The notes beneath the pieces were generated by a model. The model was given only the letters and a program-made list of their open reading frames with translations, was not told the origin of the DNA and did not search any database. 64,000 nucleotides of DNA, from NCBI GenBank assembly GCA_025200525.1, contig CM045761.1:201305701-201369700 (forward strand), given 5' to 3'. This DNA is from Camellia lanceoleosa. Its lineage: Eukaryota; Streptophyta; Magnoliopsida; Ericales; Theaceae. The first letter of the stretch is position 1, and each line of letters starts with the position of its first letter. This document shows positions 11,325 to 24,300 of the stretch, piece by piece. Both the position numbers and the translations under genes were made by a program.

Positions 11325-13318
11325 ATAATAAAGTGAAGAGATTAAGATGCCGTTGGGAAATTATTTTTCTAGGGATAGCCAAACAAATTTTTTTTTTTTC
11401 AATCCACAATTTAAAAAAAAATTAAAATAAACAATCGTGACCATAAGCACGAGCGTGACACCTGTCTTCACGCCCCTAATCTGAGTACACTCGATTCTAT
11501 TCTATCATTCATCGTCAAGTGGGTAACCAAAACAAGTGCATCAAGATTTTTTTCAAATTTCAATTTCGTTGCGTAATGTGAAATCCTTCCTAGGGATATT
11601 ATATTCTGCGCTGTTGGTTTTTGTTTTTGTTCGTTCTCGATATAGCAAAATTCTCAGGGCTTTTGCTAAGAGTTTTGTTTGACTATTATTAGTATTACTG
11701 TCTTTATTATCATCTATAACAGCCTCGTATTCTCACCGGAGAAGCCAATGCTTTTGAATTTGTTTTACTATGAATTTGCTTATTATGTGACTTGTATATG
11801 CACCGCGAATTGCAAGTCAATATCTGTTAGATCACGCATAGATAAAGTAACAATTACGAAATCTAATTTAAGCAACTAATTGTAAGAACACAAAATTACA
11901 AATTACTCCGTCGACCGACCCAACATAACATATTTTAAAGAAATGGGCATCCAGCGATTGGTCCGCCCGTTAAATGGTCCGTCGATTGACTGTAAAAGCG
12001 GTAATCACAATCCTAATTGCATCACGTCCCAAACTCAATAGTCCAAAAATTAATTCAAAAGACTTTTTAAACCAAGACTGACTTTTCTATAACGAAGTTC
12101 AATGAATCTCTTGGTCCAAAAAAGTTAAAAGGAATCAAAAAAATCTTTCAAATTTTACTCTACAGCAACCAACCTTAACACTATGTTTGGGACTGGAGGG
12201 GAATGGGGATCCTGCTGTGTCACTCAATGAGGGCTTTTTTCAAGTTAATTTTAATGATTTGAATCATTCATATTACAAAATTTGTTAAGTAAATTATTCA
12301 TGTACAAAATCAAATTGATTGAATATCTATAATCTCATAAAAAGGGTACGTTTATTTTTTAAAAAATAAACGGTTGACACGATTTTAATAATTTTTTTCA
12401 AACAATTAAGACCTGATCATGGGATTACGCATATCCGATTAATTTGATTTTTTGTATAGATGATATATTCTACTAACTCTACAATGTGAACGGTTCGATT
12501 CATAAAAATATACTTCGGAAACACTCTCACTCACAGTAGGGTTGCTGTGTCTTGGGACACAACAACAACCCTCAGTCCGACTGGAGGGGGCTATTTTGTT
12601 GGGCATTTCGGGTATTTTATTCATACAAAAAATTAGGTTGATCCAATAATTATAATTTGTTCAATTTATTGCATTTGTTATCAAAAAATGTATGATTTAT
12701 TTTTTAAAAATATAATCTTTGTCTTTTTTTTGTGTGAAAAATACAGTAAATTGAACAAGTTACAATTATCGGGTCTGCATAATTTTTTGTGTGAATGAAA
12801 TACACAAAGTATTCAACAAAAAAACTGTTCAGATTATCAAAAACAAAAACTGTGATGGCTCTCATGAGCCCAAATAGCGCCCCTGGGATCTACCTCTATT
12901 TGGAAATTAGGAGGAAAAAAAAAAAACTAAATCAAAAAAGGAAAGAAAAAACTTTTTGCCTAGCTTAATTCGTCATTTATGTAGACTTTTAATGGAGACA
13001 CTTCTTCATGTTCACGTTAGTTATTATTTGATAAAATTATATTGTATTTTATTTAATTTAAAAAATTAAAAATTTATATTGAAGCGACTATACTATATAA
13101 ACTTAGAATATTTGGTCAAAAATTTATAATTTTTTTAGTTATATTTAACTTTGTTGAAACTGAATTTGTGATGCTTTTTTTAAAACTACAATTTTTTTTA
13201 TTATTTCAAAATGTAAATAAATTCAGCCAAAATGTAGTGTGAGCCGCTAATGTTGACAATTTCTCCTCCACCTCTGCTCCCTCATCCCCCGCCTTGTACA
13301 AAATTTCCCTCAGATTAA

Positions 13319-13567
13319 GGCATAGTTTGGGAAGTTGGTTTTGGTGGGTTAGGGGTTAAAATAGTCACAAAAAATAAAATAGGTTATTTTAGTCATAAAA
13401 AATAAAACATCAAATTTAACCCATAATCATTACACTTCTCTCTCACAAAAAAAGTTAAAAAAGTTAAAAAGTCAAAAAATCCTTCCCAAACTAGGCTTTT
13501 TAGCCCTAGGCTAAAATAGTCAAAAAACTAAAAAGTCAAAAAGCCAATCCACTTTCCAAACGGAGGC
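13319..13567. mobile_element. PIF/Harbinger (Tourist)-like MITE
   Basis: A 249-bp element with ends GGCATAGTTTGGGAAG and CTTTCCAAACGGAGGC, complementary apart from a few bases, flanked by TAA on both sides (13316-13318, 13568-13570). Internally it has short mirrored phrases such as TAAAATAGTCA and AAAAAGTCAAAAAG. The 3-bp TAA duplication and GGC..TTTGG ends point to the PIF/Harbinger superfamily. Confidence 0.7.
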
Positions 13568-13730
13568 TAAATTTATATGTATTAATATATAACATGATTC
13601 TATTAAATATAATAAAATATTACATTACATTTAAATATTAATTTTCATTTTTTATTTCTCATTTGCATCTTTAATCTCAATGCTTATAAATTATTATTTA
13701 TAATATATTTATATCATTTCTCACTTTTAA

Positions 13731-13952
13731 GGTTTGTTTGGGGTGTAGGTTGATTTTTTGACTTTTTGACTTGGGGTTAAAAAGTCTCGTTTGAAATAAA
13801 ATTTTTGACTTTTTTAATTTTTGTGAAAAAAAAATGAAATAATTATGAGTTGGATGTGATGTTTTGTCTTATTAAACTAAAAAACTTATTTTGTCTTTTT
13901 GTGACTATTTTAATCAAAAAATCTTTAATTTTATTTATGCCAAACAAACTCT
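13731..13952. mobile_element. PIF/Harbinger (Tourist)-like MITE
   Basis: A 222-bp element with ends GGTTTGTTTGGGG and CCAAACAAACTCT, flanked by TAA (13728-13730, 13953-13955). The interior carries the family phrase GGGGTTAAAAAGT, which recurs at about 15990 in intron 1 of the transporter gene. Confidence 0.68.
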
Positions 13953-13955
13953 TAA

Positions 13956-14775
13956 TAATATCATCATTGTTCATATAAAAAATTAATCAGACTCCATTAA
14001 TTTTTTTTTCAATTTACCGTATTCTCAATATAATTAGGAATAAGACACTACAAACTCACCCCCAAATCAAAATTTTATATTCATCACATCCAAACTTTCG
14101 TTAAAATTAAAATAAAATAAAGTAATATATTAATAAAATAATTGATTGATGATTAGACAATAAATAAAAGAAAAATAATTTAAATACTTTAATAAAATAT
14201 TATATTATTAAATTAAAAAGTAAGTATAATTTTTTGACATCAATAATAATAATTAAATAAAATAATCATACGTGTGATTTCATATACCTTTGAAATCAAC
14301 TAGAAGCTACGCATCCTTTTTCTCGGTCACTTTTTCGCAGCTCTTTGACTTTGTAGGGCATCGTCGTGAAGACAAATGTTAATGTGGCTAATCTGACGGC
14401 TACACCCAAAATCACCACCTCACAACCCAACCCACAATTATACCAAGCACCTCTCTACAGAATGGAGGGTTGTGATTGAATCATCTTTCAGTTGTCAAAT
14501 TTGGAGGTGAGGGGTGAGATGAGATTTGGTGGGTCCAAGGCAGTTTCTGTCAAGGAGTGATGCCGACATGCACAATATTTCAAAACTAGAGACGATGAAA
14601 GCAAACCCCACCATAGAGAAGTTATTTGGTGGTTGTTCGGGTATTGTGATTAATAACTGAAATCAGATTCACGATTTGTGTTGAGTGATAGGAAACATCA
14701 TGGGCATGATATTTGGTGATTGTGGTGTCTCGACCCACCAACTATTTTTTCACCAACACATGACATCATCAATTG
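13956..14775. other. Upstream region of the transporter gene
   Basis: No gene seen. A less A+T-rich part at 14300-14760 directly upstream of the TATA box is the likely promoter. It contains words such as GACAAATGTTAATG and CACATGACATC, but I assign no specific factor. Confidence 0.4.
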
Positions 14776-14785
14776 TATATAAATA
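14776..14785 (+). promoter_or_regulatory. TATA box of the MFS transporter gene
   Basis: TATATAAATA lies 114 bp upstream of the ATG at 14899. A transcript would start near 14805-14815, giving a leader of about 85-95 nt that ends in a (GA)n run immediately before the ATG (about 14876-14898). This is the usual layout of a plant class II promoter. Confidence 0.6.
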
Positions 14786-14898
14786 ACTAACCATTGTCTT
14801 TTCCTTAGACATCGTGGTTCTTCTTTTTCTTTGCTTGAATTCGTTACTTGTAACTTGCAAGTGTATACTGGGCTCTAGAGAGAGAGAGAGAGAGAGAG

Positions 14899-17800
14899 AT
14901 GGAAAATCGGCAGCCGGGGGTGAGCCACCTGTTAATGACGATATTTCTGTACAACTTCTCGATATTCATGGTGATTCCGGCGATAACTGACGTCACTATG
15001 TCGGCGCTTTGTCCCGGAGAAGATGAGTGCTCAATTGCCATTTATCTCACCGGAATTCAACAAGCCGTATGTTTCTTCTCTAACCATCCATTATTCTTTC
15101 TCTTCTTTTATTTGTATTAGAAAATCAAATATTATTTTCGCACATGAAATTTAAAAAAATTTAGACCCTTATCTTAGAAAGTGATGTGATGTGTGACTGT
15201 GATCGTTTTCATGTTCTTAAATTATTTTTTCCTTACTCTTTTCCTTTATTTATTTTTAATTTTTGATTTTGTTTTTTGTTTTTTCATACAACTAAAAATA
15301 ATATATTCTTTGTCCAATTAGTTAAGTTTCAAGTTTCTGTCAACCAATTTAAAATAATTATCTGAAAAAGTATTAATTCAAAAATATGTGGGTCGCATTT
15401 ATTCTTTACAAACATTAGATTTCAAACATCTAATGTTTATCAAATTTCAATAATGTTTTTTGAAATTATAGAATGAAACATCGATCATTTACATCAATTA
15501 CACACTCATGCATGTAAAAAAAGTAAATGGTTTATTCTAATACTTTGTTTTATTGTGATTTAAAAATTAATTTATTAATTAAAAAAGTATATTTTTTAAA
15601 TTTTTTTTTAACTCATTTGATAAATTTATTTTTTGTTGAAAAGTCATCGAAATAATTAAAAAGCTCAAACAAATAATTTTATTTATTTATTTTTTAAGGC
15701 TAAAGTATAGTCGAGACACCACACCCAACTTAAATCTACACTAATAATTCAAAATTTGGACACTTTTTTTTTTTTTTTGTTATCTTTTTTTTTTTTTGTT
15801 TTTGTATTTTTATCTTATGCTACTACCACACCGATTTATTCGTACGCTCATTTACACAACTGTCGGAGTTGTTGGGCGTGTAATTTTATTTTTATTTTTA
15901 TTATTCTAAATGAATAGTGATATAGGAACCAAAAAATTTATGGGTTCATTTGGATATGAGTTGGCTTTTTAAATTTTTTAGTTTGGGGTTAAAAAGTTTC
16001 ATTTGAAATAAGATTTTTTTTTTATGTTTTTGATAGAAAAAATAAAATGATTATGATTTGAATGTGACATTTTATCTTATTGGACTAAAAAATATATTTT
16101 GTCATTTTTAACTATTTTAGCTAAAAGCTTCCCATTTTAGCGTATATGTAATTGTATTGAAACTTGTCATTTTAAAAAAATGTGCTCTTCTAAATAATAT
16201 TTAATTATAAAAATATTATATTATTTAATTACTATAAATTCTATATAAAAATTTTATATAAATAACCTTCTTATTTTTGCAGGTGCTCCTCCCATTCACA
16301 TTTGGCCATTTGTATTTTTAGTAAACTTTTTAACAAGATTGTTAGTATGTGTAGAATTATTCTTAGTATAGATATATGCCTGGTTTTCTTGCCATGTTCA
16401 AAAGCAAATGCATTTTTTAAGACAGAAATATATCAAGAAAAATAATATGTGATCGAAATTAAATTCTTATGTCATAAAATACACATCTTAAACAAATTTA
16501 GATCATTCATTAAATATTTTTTTATATTTTGCTCGATACGAATTCTGTGTACATAACTTTGCCCTTCTATTCAACTTAGATGTGAAGATCACAATAATGT
16601 AGGTAGACAAACTTTATTATACGTGCAACAACCTTGTTACATTGAACCCCACGTAGGTCTTCCTTTTAGCTCTGATTAGGAAATTTCCATTGGTTTCAAA
16701 ACAAAAGCATTTTTGGATACTATTGTGCTGGATTATCATATCAGTTATATATATGGTCCTCTTGCACCTGGGCCATTGAGGAAAAGAAAGTGTCGTTTCA
16801 CGGGCGTTCAATCAATATGCTTCCATCGATGAAAATGGTAGTTTTCACTCTTTATGTACATATATGCAAAACGTTATAAGTACGTAGACAATGTTTGATT
16901 TATAAAATTAATAGTGAAGGTATTAATAATCTCATCAAATTAGTGTGATATTCACTATTTAATTGGATTAGTAAGATAAATCTTATCCATTGTTTAATTT
17001 GCATTGGATAAGAAAATATATGAATATAGGATTACAACTATATTTATCTACTTTTCCAATCTTACCCTTCATCAATGTTTCTTTACAATCTTTTCTTTAT
17101 CAAAATTTCTTCATAAAAGTAGTTTTGAAAAAAAAAAACTATAAATAAATGCAAAATAAAAATACAAAATACAAAGCCATGTTTGGTTTGTTTTTTATTT
17201 TTTATTTTTTAAAATACAAACTAATTTGATAAAATAAATATCAAAAAATATTTTTAAATTTTTAAAAATTATTTTTAGCCTTCTAAAATATAAAATTATA
17301 TAAAAATAATAAATGTTTTAATTTTTAGTCAAGGATAAAAGAATCTTTTTATTTTATTTCCCAATTCAGGATATATAATCCCACTCCTACCTTACTAATA
17401 ATCTTACAAATTTATTGGATTAATTATCCATTGGATTAAAAAATCTTAAACAAAATTTCAAAACAAATATAAGATTATTGGGCCGATAGATTAATAATCA
17501 CAATCTCATACTCTAATCATGTCAATTAAATGAGCAATGCTAAGTATCATGAAAAATTAAAAAAATGATGATGAATTTATGACCCTTAATTAATTACATT
17601 TAAAAAAAAAAGCACTACACACAAATAAAGATCAAGATAATCCAAAATATTTTTCATTTCATTTCAATTTTTTTTTTTTTTTTTTTCTTTCTCCAATCAA
17701 ATATGCCATAGAACTTAATTGGATTGGTTTGGTTGGATTGAGACTCTTTTTATGCCCAATCCCAAGTATAGAAGGATCTGTCTAAGTTAAAGTTTGAGCT

Positions 17801-20800
17801 CAATGACTGTTGCCTCTTTTGGGAAATGGATTAAAAGTCACTTCTTAACTTTTAACCCATTTTGAATTATATCATCTTTCACATTTTTTACATATTTTTT
17901 TCAAGAAAAAGCTAAAAAAAGTCAAAAAATTAACTTTTAATCATCTTTTCAAAACACTCCTTATTTGCATGCCAAAGGATTTAGGTTAGGCTCAAATTCT
18001 AACATAGAGAATTTGATTGGTCAGGTTATTCAGATTGTTAGAATTTTCCTAAATCGTGTCTAAATAAATAAACATGTATCAAATTTGAAAATTGATTGTC
18101 CATTTTTTTAACACAAATATGTTGAAATTATATAAGAGCATCTCCATCAAACTAATTATTTTTATTTTTTAGTTATAATAGTGAATAAATTATTAAATTT
18201 TGCCTCTATTAAAAACTATTTCTTTTTATATTTTGAAATTAATTGTGTTGCGTTTATAAAAAATAATTTCAAATTAAAATGAATAAAATAATATTTAAAT
18301 AGTATAAAAAAAATAATAGATTAGAAAGATGTAAAACCCAAATAAAAAAGTTAACTTTTAAGTTAAAATATAACAAAATTTTAACTAGTTTGATATTAAT
18401 AATTATTAGATTAATTTAATTTTTTTCGTGAATGATTTAAATATAAGAATCTAAAAGATTAACGAATCAAATTATCAAAAGAAAGACCGATCATACTGGA
18501 TCACAGGCTCGGACTAGACTAGTCCAATCCAATACGTGTGGAATGGGGACAATCTAGTCCTTTCACTTATATGTTTAATTTGATATCCCAGCCTATAGAA
18601 GGAAGCCCAAAATTCAACCCTACTTTCACCTTCACCAACTCTTGACGTGATGTATTAGTTGAGTGTAACATAATAGCAAGTGAAAATTTTAAATATTGCG
18701 TCTGTCTGTCAATCTCACAATTTAGACCTGTTATTACAACTATTCTTAACTGGTTTTCGCATTAATCATAGCCATACACGATTGATGATATCGTTAGTTT
18801 GTGTGGTTCTTGCATAACAACAGTTTCAAATATAAGGGAAAAGTAATAATTTGAAAAACTTGACACTTTTTGACTATTTCAAAGCACTTTTATCTTTGGA
18901 CCAAAAAAAAAAAAAGAAAAAAATACACACTTTTATCTGAATTTGAGAGTTGTGAATTATGCAGATTATGGGATTGGGAACGCTGGTGATTATGCCTCTG
19001 ATAGGGAATCTCTCAGACACTTATGGAAGGAAAGCTATGCTCACTCTCCCCATGGGTCTCACCATCATTCCCCTTGGTGTGATGCTTCCTTCCTTTAAAT
19101 CTTTCTTCAATGCGTGCCGACATTCACTTCCCCCAACTGTTTGCATTACACTAAACCGTCTCAGAAAAATAATCAAAAAATTTGCTCATAATTCGAAAGT
19201 ACATAATGAATCTAGACCATGTATTGATGTTTATGCATTGATGTTGAGTTCAGTTTATGAGGGTACTAACTTTTGGTTACAGCCATATTGGCATATAGCA
19301 GGACGAAGGAATATTTCTATGCATATTACGTGGTCAAGACTCTCACTGCCATGGTTTGTGAAGGAACCGTTTATTGCCTTGCCCTTGCTTATATCGTGAG
19401 TTTTTCAGTACTTTTTTGTTATCTGTCAATTACTTGTTAAATTCACATATACCCTTTTACCTATCTTCGATTTCAAAACAATTAGCCCTTGAATTTCAAG
19501 AGCCTTTATTTATTTTAGACCATCTCCAAATTGAAATTTGACTACTAAAAAAAAAAAAAAACAGAAAAAAGAAAGACTAGAAGTGTGTGCTACCATTTTA
19601 TCAAATCTATATCAAATTAAAGAAGAGGCTGAGGTAATTTTTTCACCAAAAGAATGAATCAAAATTTCAGGCAAATTTTCAACGCTTATATTTTTATTCA
19701 AATTTGATGAAATTTTAATAACAGTAAGGATGGTGATTTTTTTTTTTCTAAAAAAAATTGCTAAAATAAATTTTTAGTATAAGTTTGGAATTTTTCAAAA
19801 AGATTTAAAGAAAAAAAGAAGAAGAAGAAGAATTGAAGTCTTCTATATCAGATCAAATTTATAATCAAATTTTTATTTCAAATTTAATATTAACAAAATA
19901 AATAAATAAAAAGAGGAAGGAGAAGAAGAAGAAAGGATTAGGGCTGAGCAAAGAATCCGTGAAATCCGTAATCCGGTGCAGTCTAGTTCAATCCGATAGG
20001 TTTGGATTGGTTTTTTGAATCCGTGGTTCGGTTCCGGATTGAAGAATTAAAAATCCGTAGTCCACGGATTGGTTCTGGATTGAACCCCACGATTCCGGAT
20101 TGGAACCGATCTGGACTGTATGCAAATAATCTATATTTTTATTATACATCCTTCCTCATAGTACCTTCTCTTATTCTATATAAAACCTAAACCCGTATAA
20201 TATCTTCTTTTATTACTTTTATTTGTTAATTTTTAGTTTTAATTTATAATGGTCTAAATTTTTATGGTGAAACCAATTTTCTTAGGATTGTTTAAATTTT
20301 AGAACAGTATGTTGTTATTATAGAAAAACATGTTGCTATTGTGGAACTAATATAGCGCTATGTTTATATTTTTATGAAATTAAAATGTTATATATTTTTT
20401 TGTTATTTAATTATGTGAATCCATGATCTTAAACCGATCCAATCCGTATTTAAATGGATTGGTTTAGATTGATTCCATGATTTAAACGGATTGAATTAAT
20501 TTTAATTTGTTAAAAACTGCACATAACAGATTTGTCTTGATTTTACTCCAATTCAATCGAAACCGAACTATGCTCACCCTAGAAAGGATCGGAGCTGCTC
20601 TCATTAATTACAAAATAGAAAAATTATAGCGTAGAAGAAAAGTGGTGCCCTCCTCTCCTCCGCCGCATGAATTTTTGAAAGTTTTCATTTGGCAACTAAG
20701 CATGTTAGTTATAAAATTAAAAAGTCATTACATGTTTGGTAAGTGGATTTTTGATTTTTTTAAATTAAAATTTATAAAAACATAAAATAAATTAAAATAA

Positions 20801-21305
20801 TTAATAAAATAAATTTTCATATTAAATTTATAATTATTTTACTTTTTCACTTATAAATATCACATCTAATTATAAAAAAAAAATTTACCCATCTTTCTAG
20901 ACACAAAAATTATAACTTACTAAAATAACTAAAGATCAAAATAATCAAATTTTCAAATGTGACCATTATACATTATCACATTTAAAAAAAAAAATTTCTG
21001 CCCATTTGTTTGTAAATATTCCCAAACGAGGTGTAGATATGGCCTTGGATGAAGATAAATAAATAAATAAATACAAAGAGGCTACTCTGAAAATGTGGAT
21101 GGAGATCAGCAGAGGGCAGCTTGGTTACATTACAGGCAAAAATTCAAAATAATTTCAGGGTGCTTGTTTACTGTAATTTCAGGCGGACAACATTCCGGAG
21201 AATCGACGGGCATCGGTTTTCGGAATCCTATCAGGCATCACCTCCTGTGCCTTCGTCTGCGGAAACCTCTCTACTCGTTTCCTCTCCACTCCTTCCACCT
21301 TCCAG

Positions 21306-21350
<45 letters not shown>

Positions 21351-24300
21351 TTTTATATATGAGTGTGTATGTGGTCCATCAACTAGATCATTTTGAATTG
21401 ACTTATCAGGTTTCTGCATTAGTAGCACTGATAGCTACAATATACATGAGAGTTTTCCTTCCGGAGCCGATTACAGACGATGATGACTGCGTTTATACCA
21501 AGGAAGAAGCAAAACTTAGCCTTTTAGATGAAGATGAAGATTCCAAAAACAATTTCAAAATATTCAAGACAACGCCTTCCTTTGATGATACTGTCTCCTT
21601 GTTAAGAAGCAGGTAATGGAGTCAAATAAATATCTATATATGATCTTTGTGGCATTACTCTGTATAATTGAGCTTCAGGCTCTGCTTGTTTGTTTCTTGG
21701 GATATCTGAGAGAGAAAAACAAAACAAATTTTTGAATGTTGCTAAACCCTATGTTTTGTGGCATTACTAGGACAAATTACACCCTATATTTTGCTTATGT
21801 GATATTTTTGTCCTTACATTTTTAATTGGCTTAATTTTAACCTTCAAAATTTTGTGTTAATTTGTTCCAATTAATAACGTCATTAGGGTTTTTGATGAAA
21901 AATCATTACGGAGTTAATTGAGATTTAACTCACTAAGTTGATCAAGTTTACAATTTTATCTGTAAAAATATGGTGAATGCAACTCATATGCGCATTTTCC
22001 AAAAACAAATTGCTATTTGTTGAACCAATTAGACCAAATTGAAACAGTCAAAACTTCATAGTCAAAATTGAGTCAACTCAAATTACAAGGACCAAATTAT
22101 AGGGACAACTGGTATAAATTGCCCGCATTACTCTGTATAATTAAGGTTCAGGCTCTGCTTGTTTCTTGGGAAATGTGAGAGAAAAAAGAATTAAAAAAAA
22201 AAATGGTTGAATGTTGCTAAACCTTATTCCAATTTAATTTTTTGATAAGAACCTAGTTGTTTCCATTTTGTATCTCTCAGCAATGTAAGTGCCTCTTGTC
22301 TTTGACTTAGGTGGATTTTTTTTTGTAAAAAAAATCATTTTGCAGCTTGACATTTTCACAGGCAGCTATTGTTGCCTTCTTTCTCAATCTAGCCGATGTT
22401 GGCCTTTCTGCTTCATTGATGGTACTTTTCATTGTATTGTTACATTAAATATTTTGAAATATGTATGCTTTTCCCCCTTCTATGTTTCCACTGAATTGTT
22501 GAATTCCACCAATGTTGTGCAGTACTATTTAAAGGCCTGTTTTCACTTCAACAAAGACCAATTTGCCGATTTAATGGTGATTGCAGGTATTTCAGGGATC
22601 ATATCTCAGGTATGCTTTGCACTGCTTTTGCTCCGGTTGTCATTTATGTCTCATCTCATTTCTGTTCGAATGCTGCTTTGTTTTGAACTCCTTTTATGTG
22701 CACGCAAGCATCTGAATATCAAGGCAATCCTGCAGATGGTTCTCATGCCCATGTTGGCTCCAGCCATAGGAGAGGAGAGGCTGCTTTCAATAGGTCTATT
22801 TTTCAGCTGTGCACAAGTAAGCACGCCACTAGCTCTGCACTACATTTCACCTTAGTTTGACTAAAACCAAAAGGTGGCAAACATGCAAGTTTAGGCAGGT
22901 CAAAATGGGATTAAAATAACCAAACTCAAATTTGCCCATTTAATAAATGGGTTTAAGCGAGTTAAGGTGGAAGTGGTAGTTGTGTGGTTGATTCCTTGCT
23001 TTTTTACTTGTTTTTTATCCAAACCCTGTGGGTATCCATGTCCAACCCATTTAAACCCATTTTTAAATTGGTTGGCAAGATGCAACCCATTTAAATCTGT
23101 TCATAGATTTAGACGGGTTTAAACGGGTTTCAAATGAGTAAAATTGGGCACTTCACGGTTTCAGTTTAAGTTTGCCACTTTTGATTACCCTTTTCACACA
23201 AATAAAATTGCCTATAGTTGCATAATTTACCTACTCAGAAACTCCAACCAAAACATGCAAAGTTTTGATTTACTGTTTATGGCCTTCAATGCAGATGTTT
23301 CTATACAGCATTGCATGGTCTTCCTGGGTACTTCCTTGCAGCACAAAAAGCTCTTGCAAATTTTTTCCTTTTCACAGTAGTGTTATTGCTGATGGTTACC
23401 TAATTTGTGTTACCTCTTAGTTTCTCTAACAATTGGAATCTGGTAGGTTCCTTACGCGGCTGCTATGTGCTCTCTTCTGGCTGTATTTGCAACACCTTGT
23501 GTGAGTTCTATAAATCTGATCACAAACTCAGTCATGTGTTGTGACTAGTTTGAAGCTCATATTTAATGAATAGAGGATCTAAAAAATGTGCAGTTACGGA
23601 GCATTGCATCTAAACAAGTTGGCCCCAATGAGCAGGTAAATCTTGAAAAGTGACTGTTTTGGGTTGATCAACCATCACTTTATGTGTTAATTAACATGTC
23701 CTCAGTGCAGCATATGGCCTCCCTGCTTGTTCCCCATCAGTTATTTGCTTATTTACATCAATTATGTTCCTTTTTTTACTTTTTTTTTGTTCTTGCTTTT
23801 TATTCCTCGTCTTTTTCAAAGGGGAAGGCTCAAGGTTGCATTTCAGGCTTATGTTCCTTTGCCAATGTTGTTTCTCCCATGGTTTTCAGTCCTTTGACAG
23901 GTAAACAATTTTTTTGGAACTTACATCAGGCCTGAAAATTTGATGTAGACTAACAAAGTCTCGCTTTGAATTCCAGCTTTATTCCTCTCTGCGAGTGCTC
24001 CATTTAATTTCCCTGGCTTGAGTATTGCGTGTGCCGGATTCACTCTGGTAAGAGCTTTTTCATGGTAGCTAAGCTGCTTGCTTATGTTCTTTGTCCATGC
24101 TGGGCAATAGCAACTCCCATTCATTTGATTTAATAGGCACTGGTGAGAACAACAATAGAATAGACACTCTAGGGGACAATAGAAGCACATGTTCCTTGAT
24201 CCCATTTGTAATTTGAACCCTCGACATTCAATTGATTTATCTCCAGGTCACTCTCCTAACAACCTGCCAACAAGTAATTGTTCAAATACATGTACAAAAT

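Larger units (their letters stand above)
8264..13318. other. 5 kb without a supported gene
   Basis: Contains homopolymer runs (poly-A near 8978), the MITE-like element at 9341-9711 and the LTR-like remnant ending at 11324, both listed separately. The rest is A+T-rich sequence in which only short random frames occur. No splice-consistent gene structure was recognised. Confidence 0.45.

Noticed and set aside
12439..12624. Less A+T-rich block with a frame on the minus strand
   Set aside because: Too short and without motif. It could be LTR debris, but I found no matching terminus.
18959..19399. 146-codon frame as a separate gene
   Set aside because: It is exons 2 and 3 of the transporter read through the 206-bp intron 2. 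The splice sites and phases give the better explanation.
22289..22855. 188-codon frame as a separate gene
   Set aside because: It is read-through of transporter exons 6-8 and their introns.
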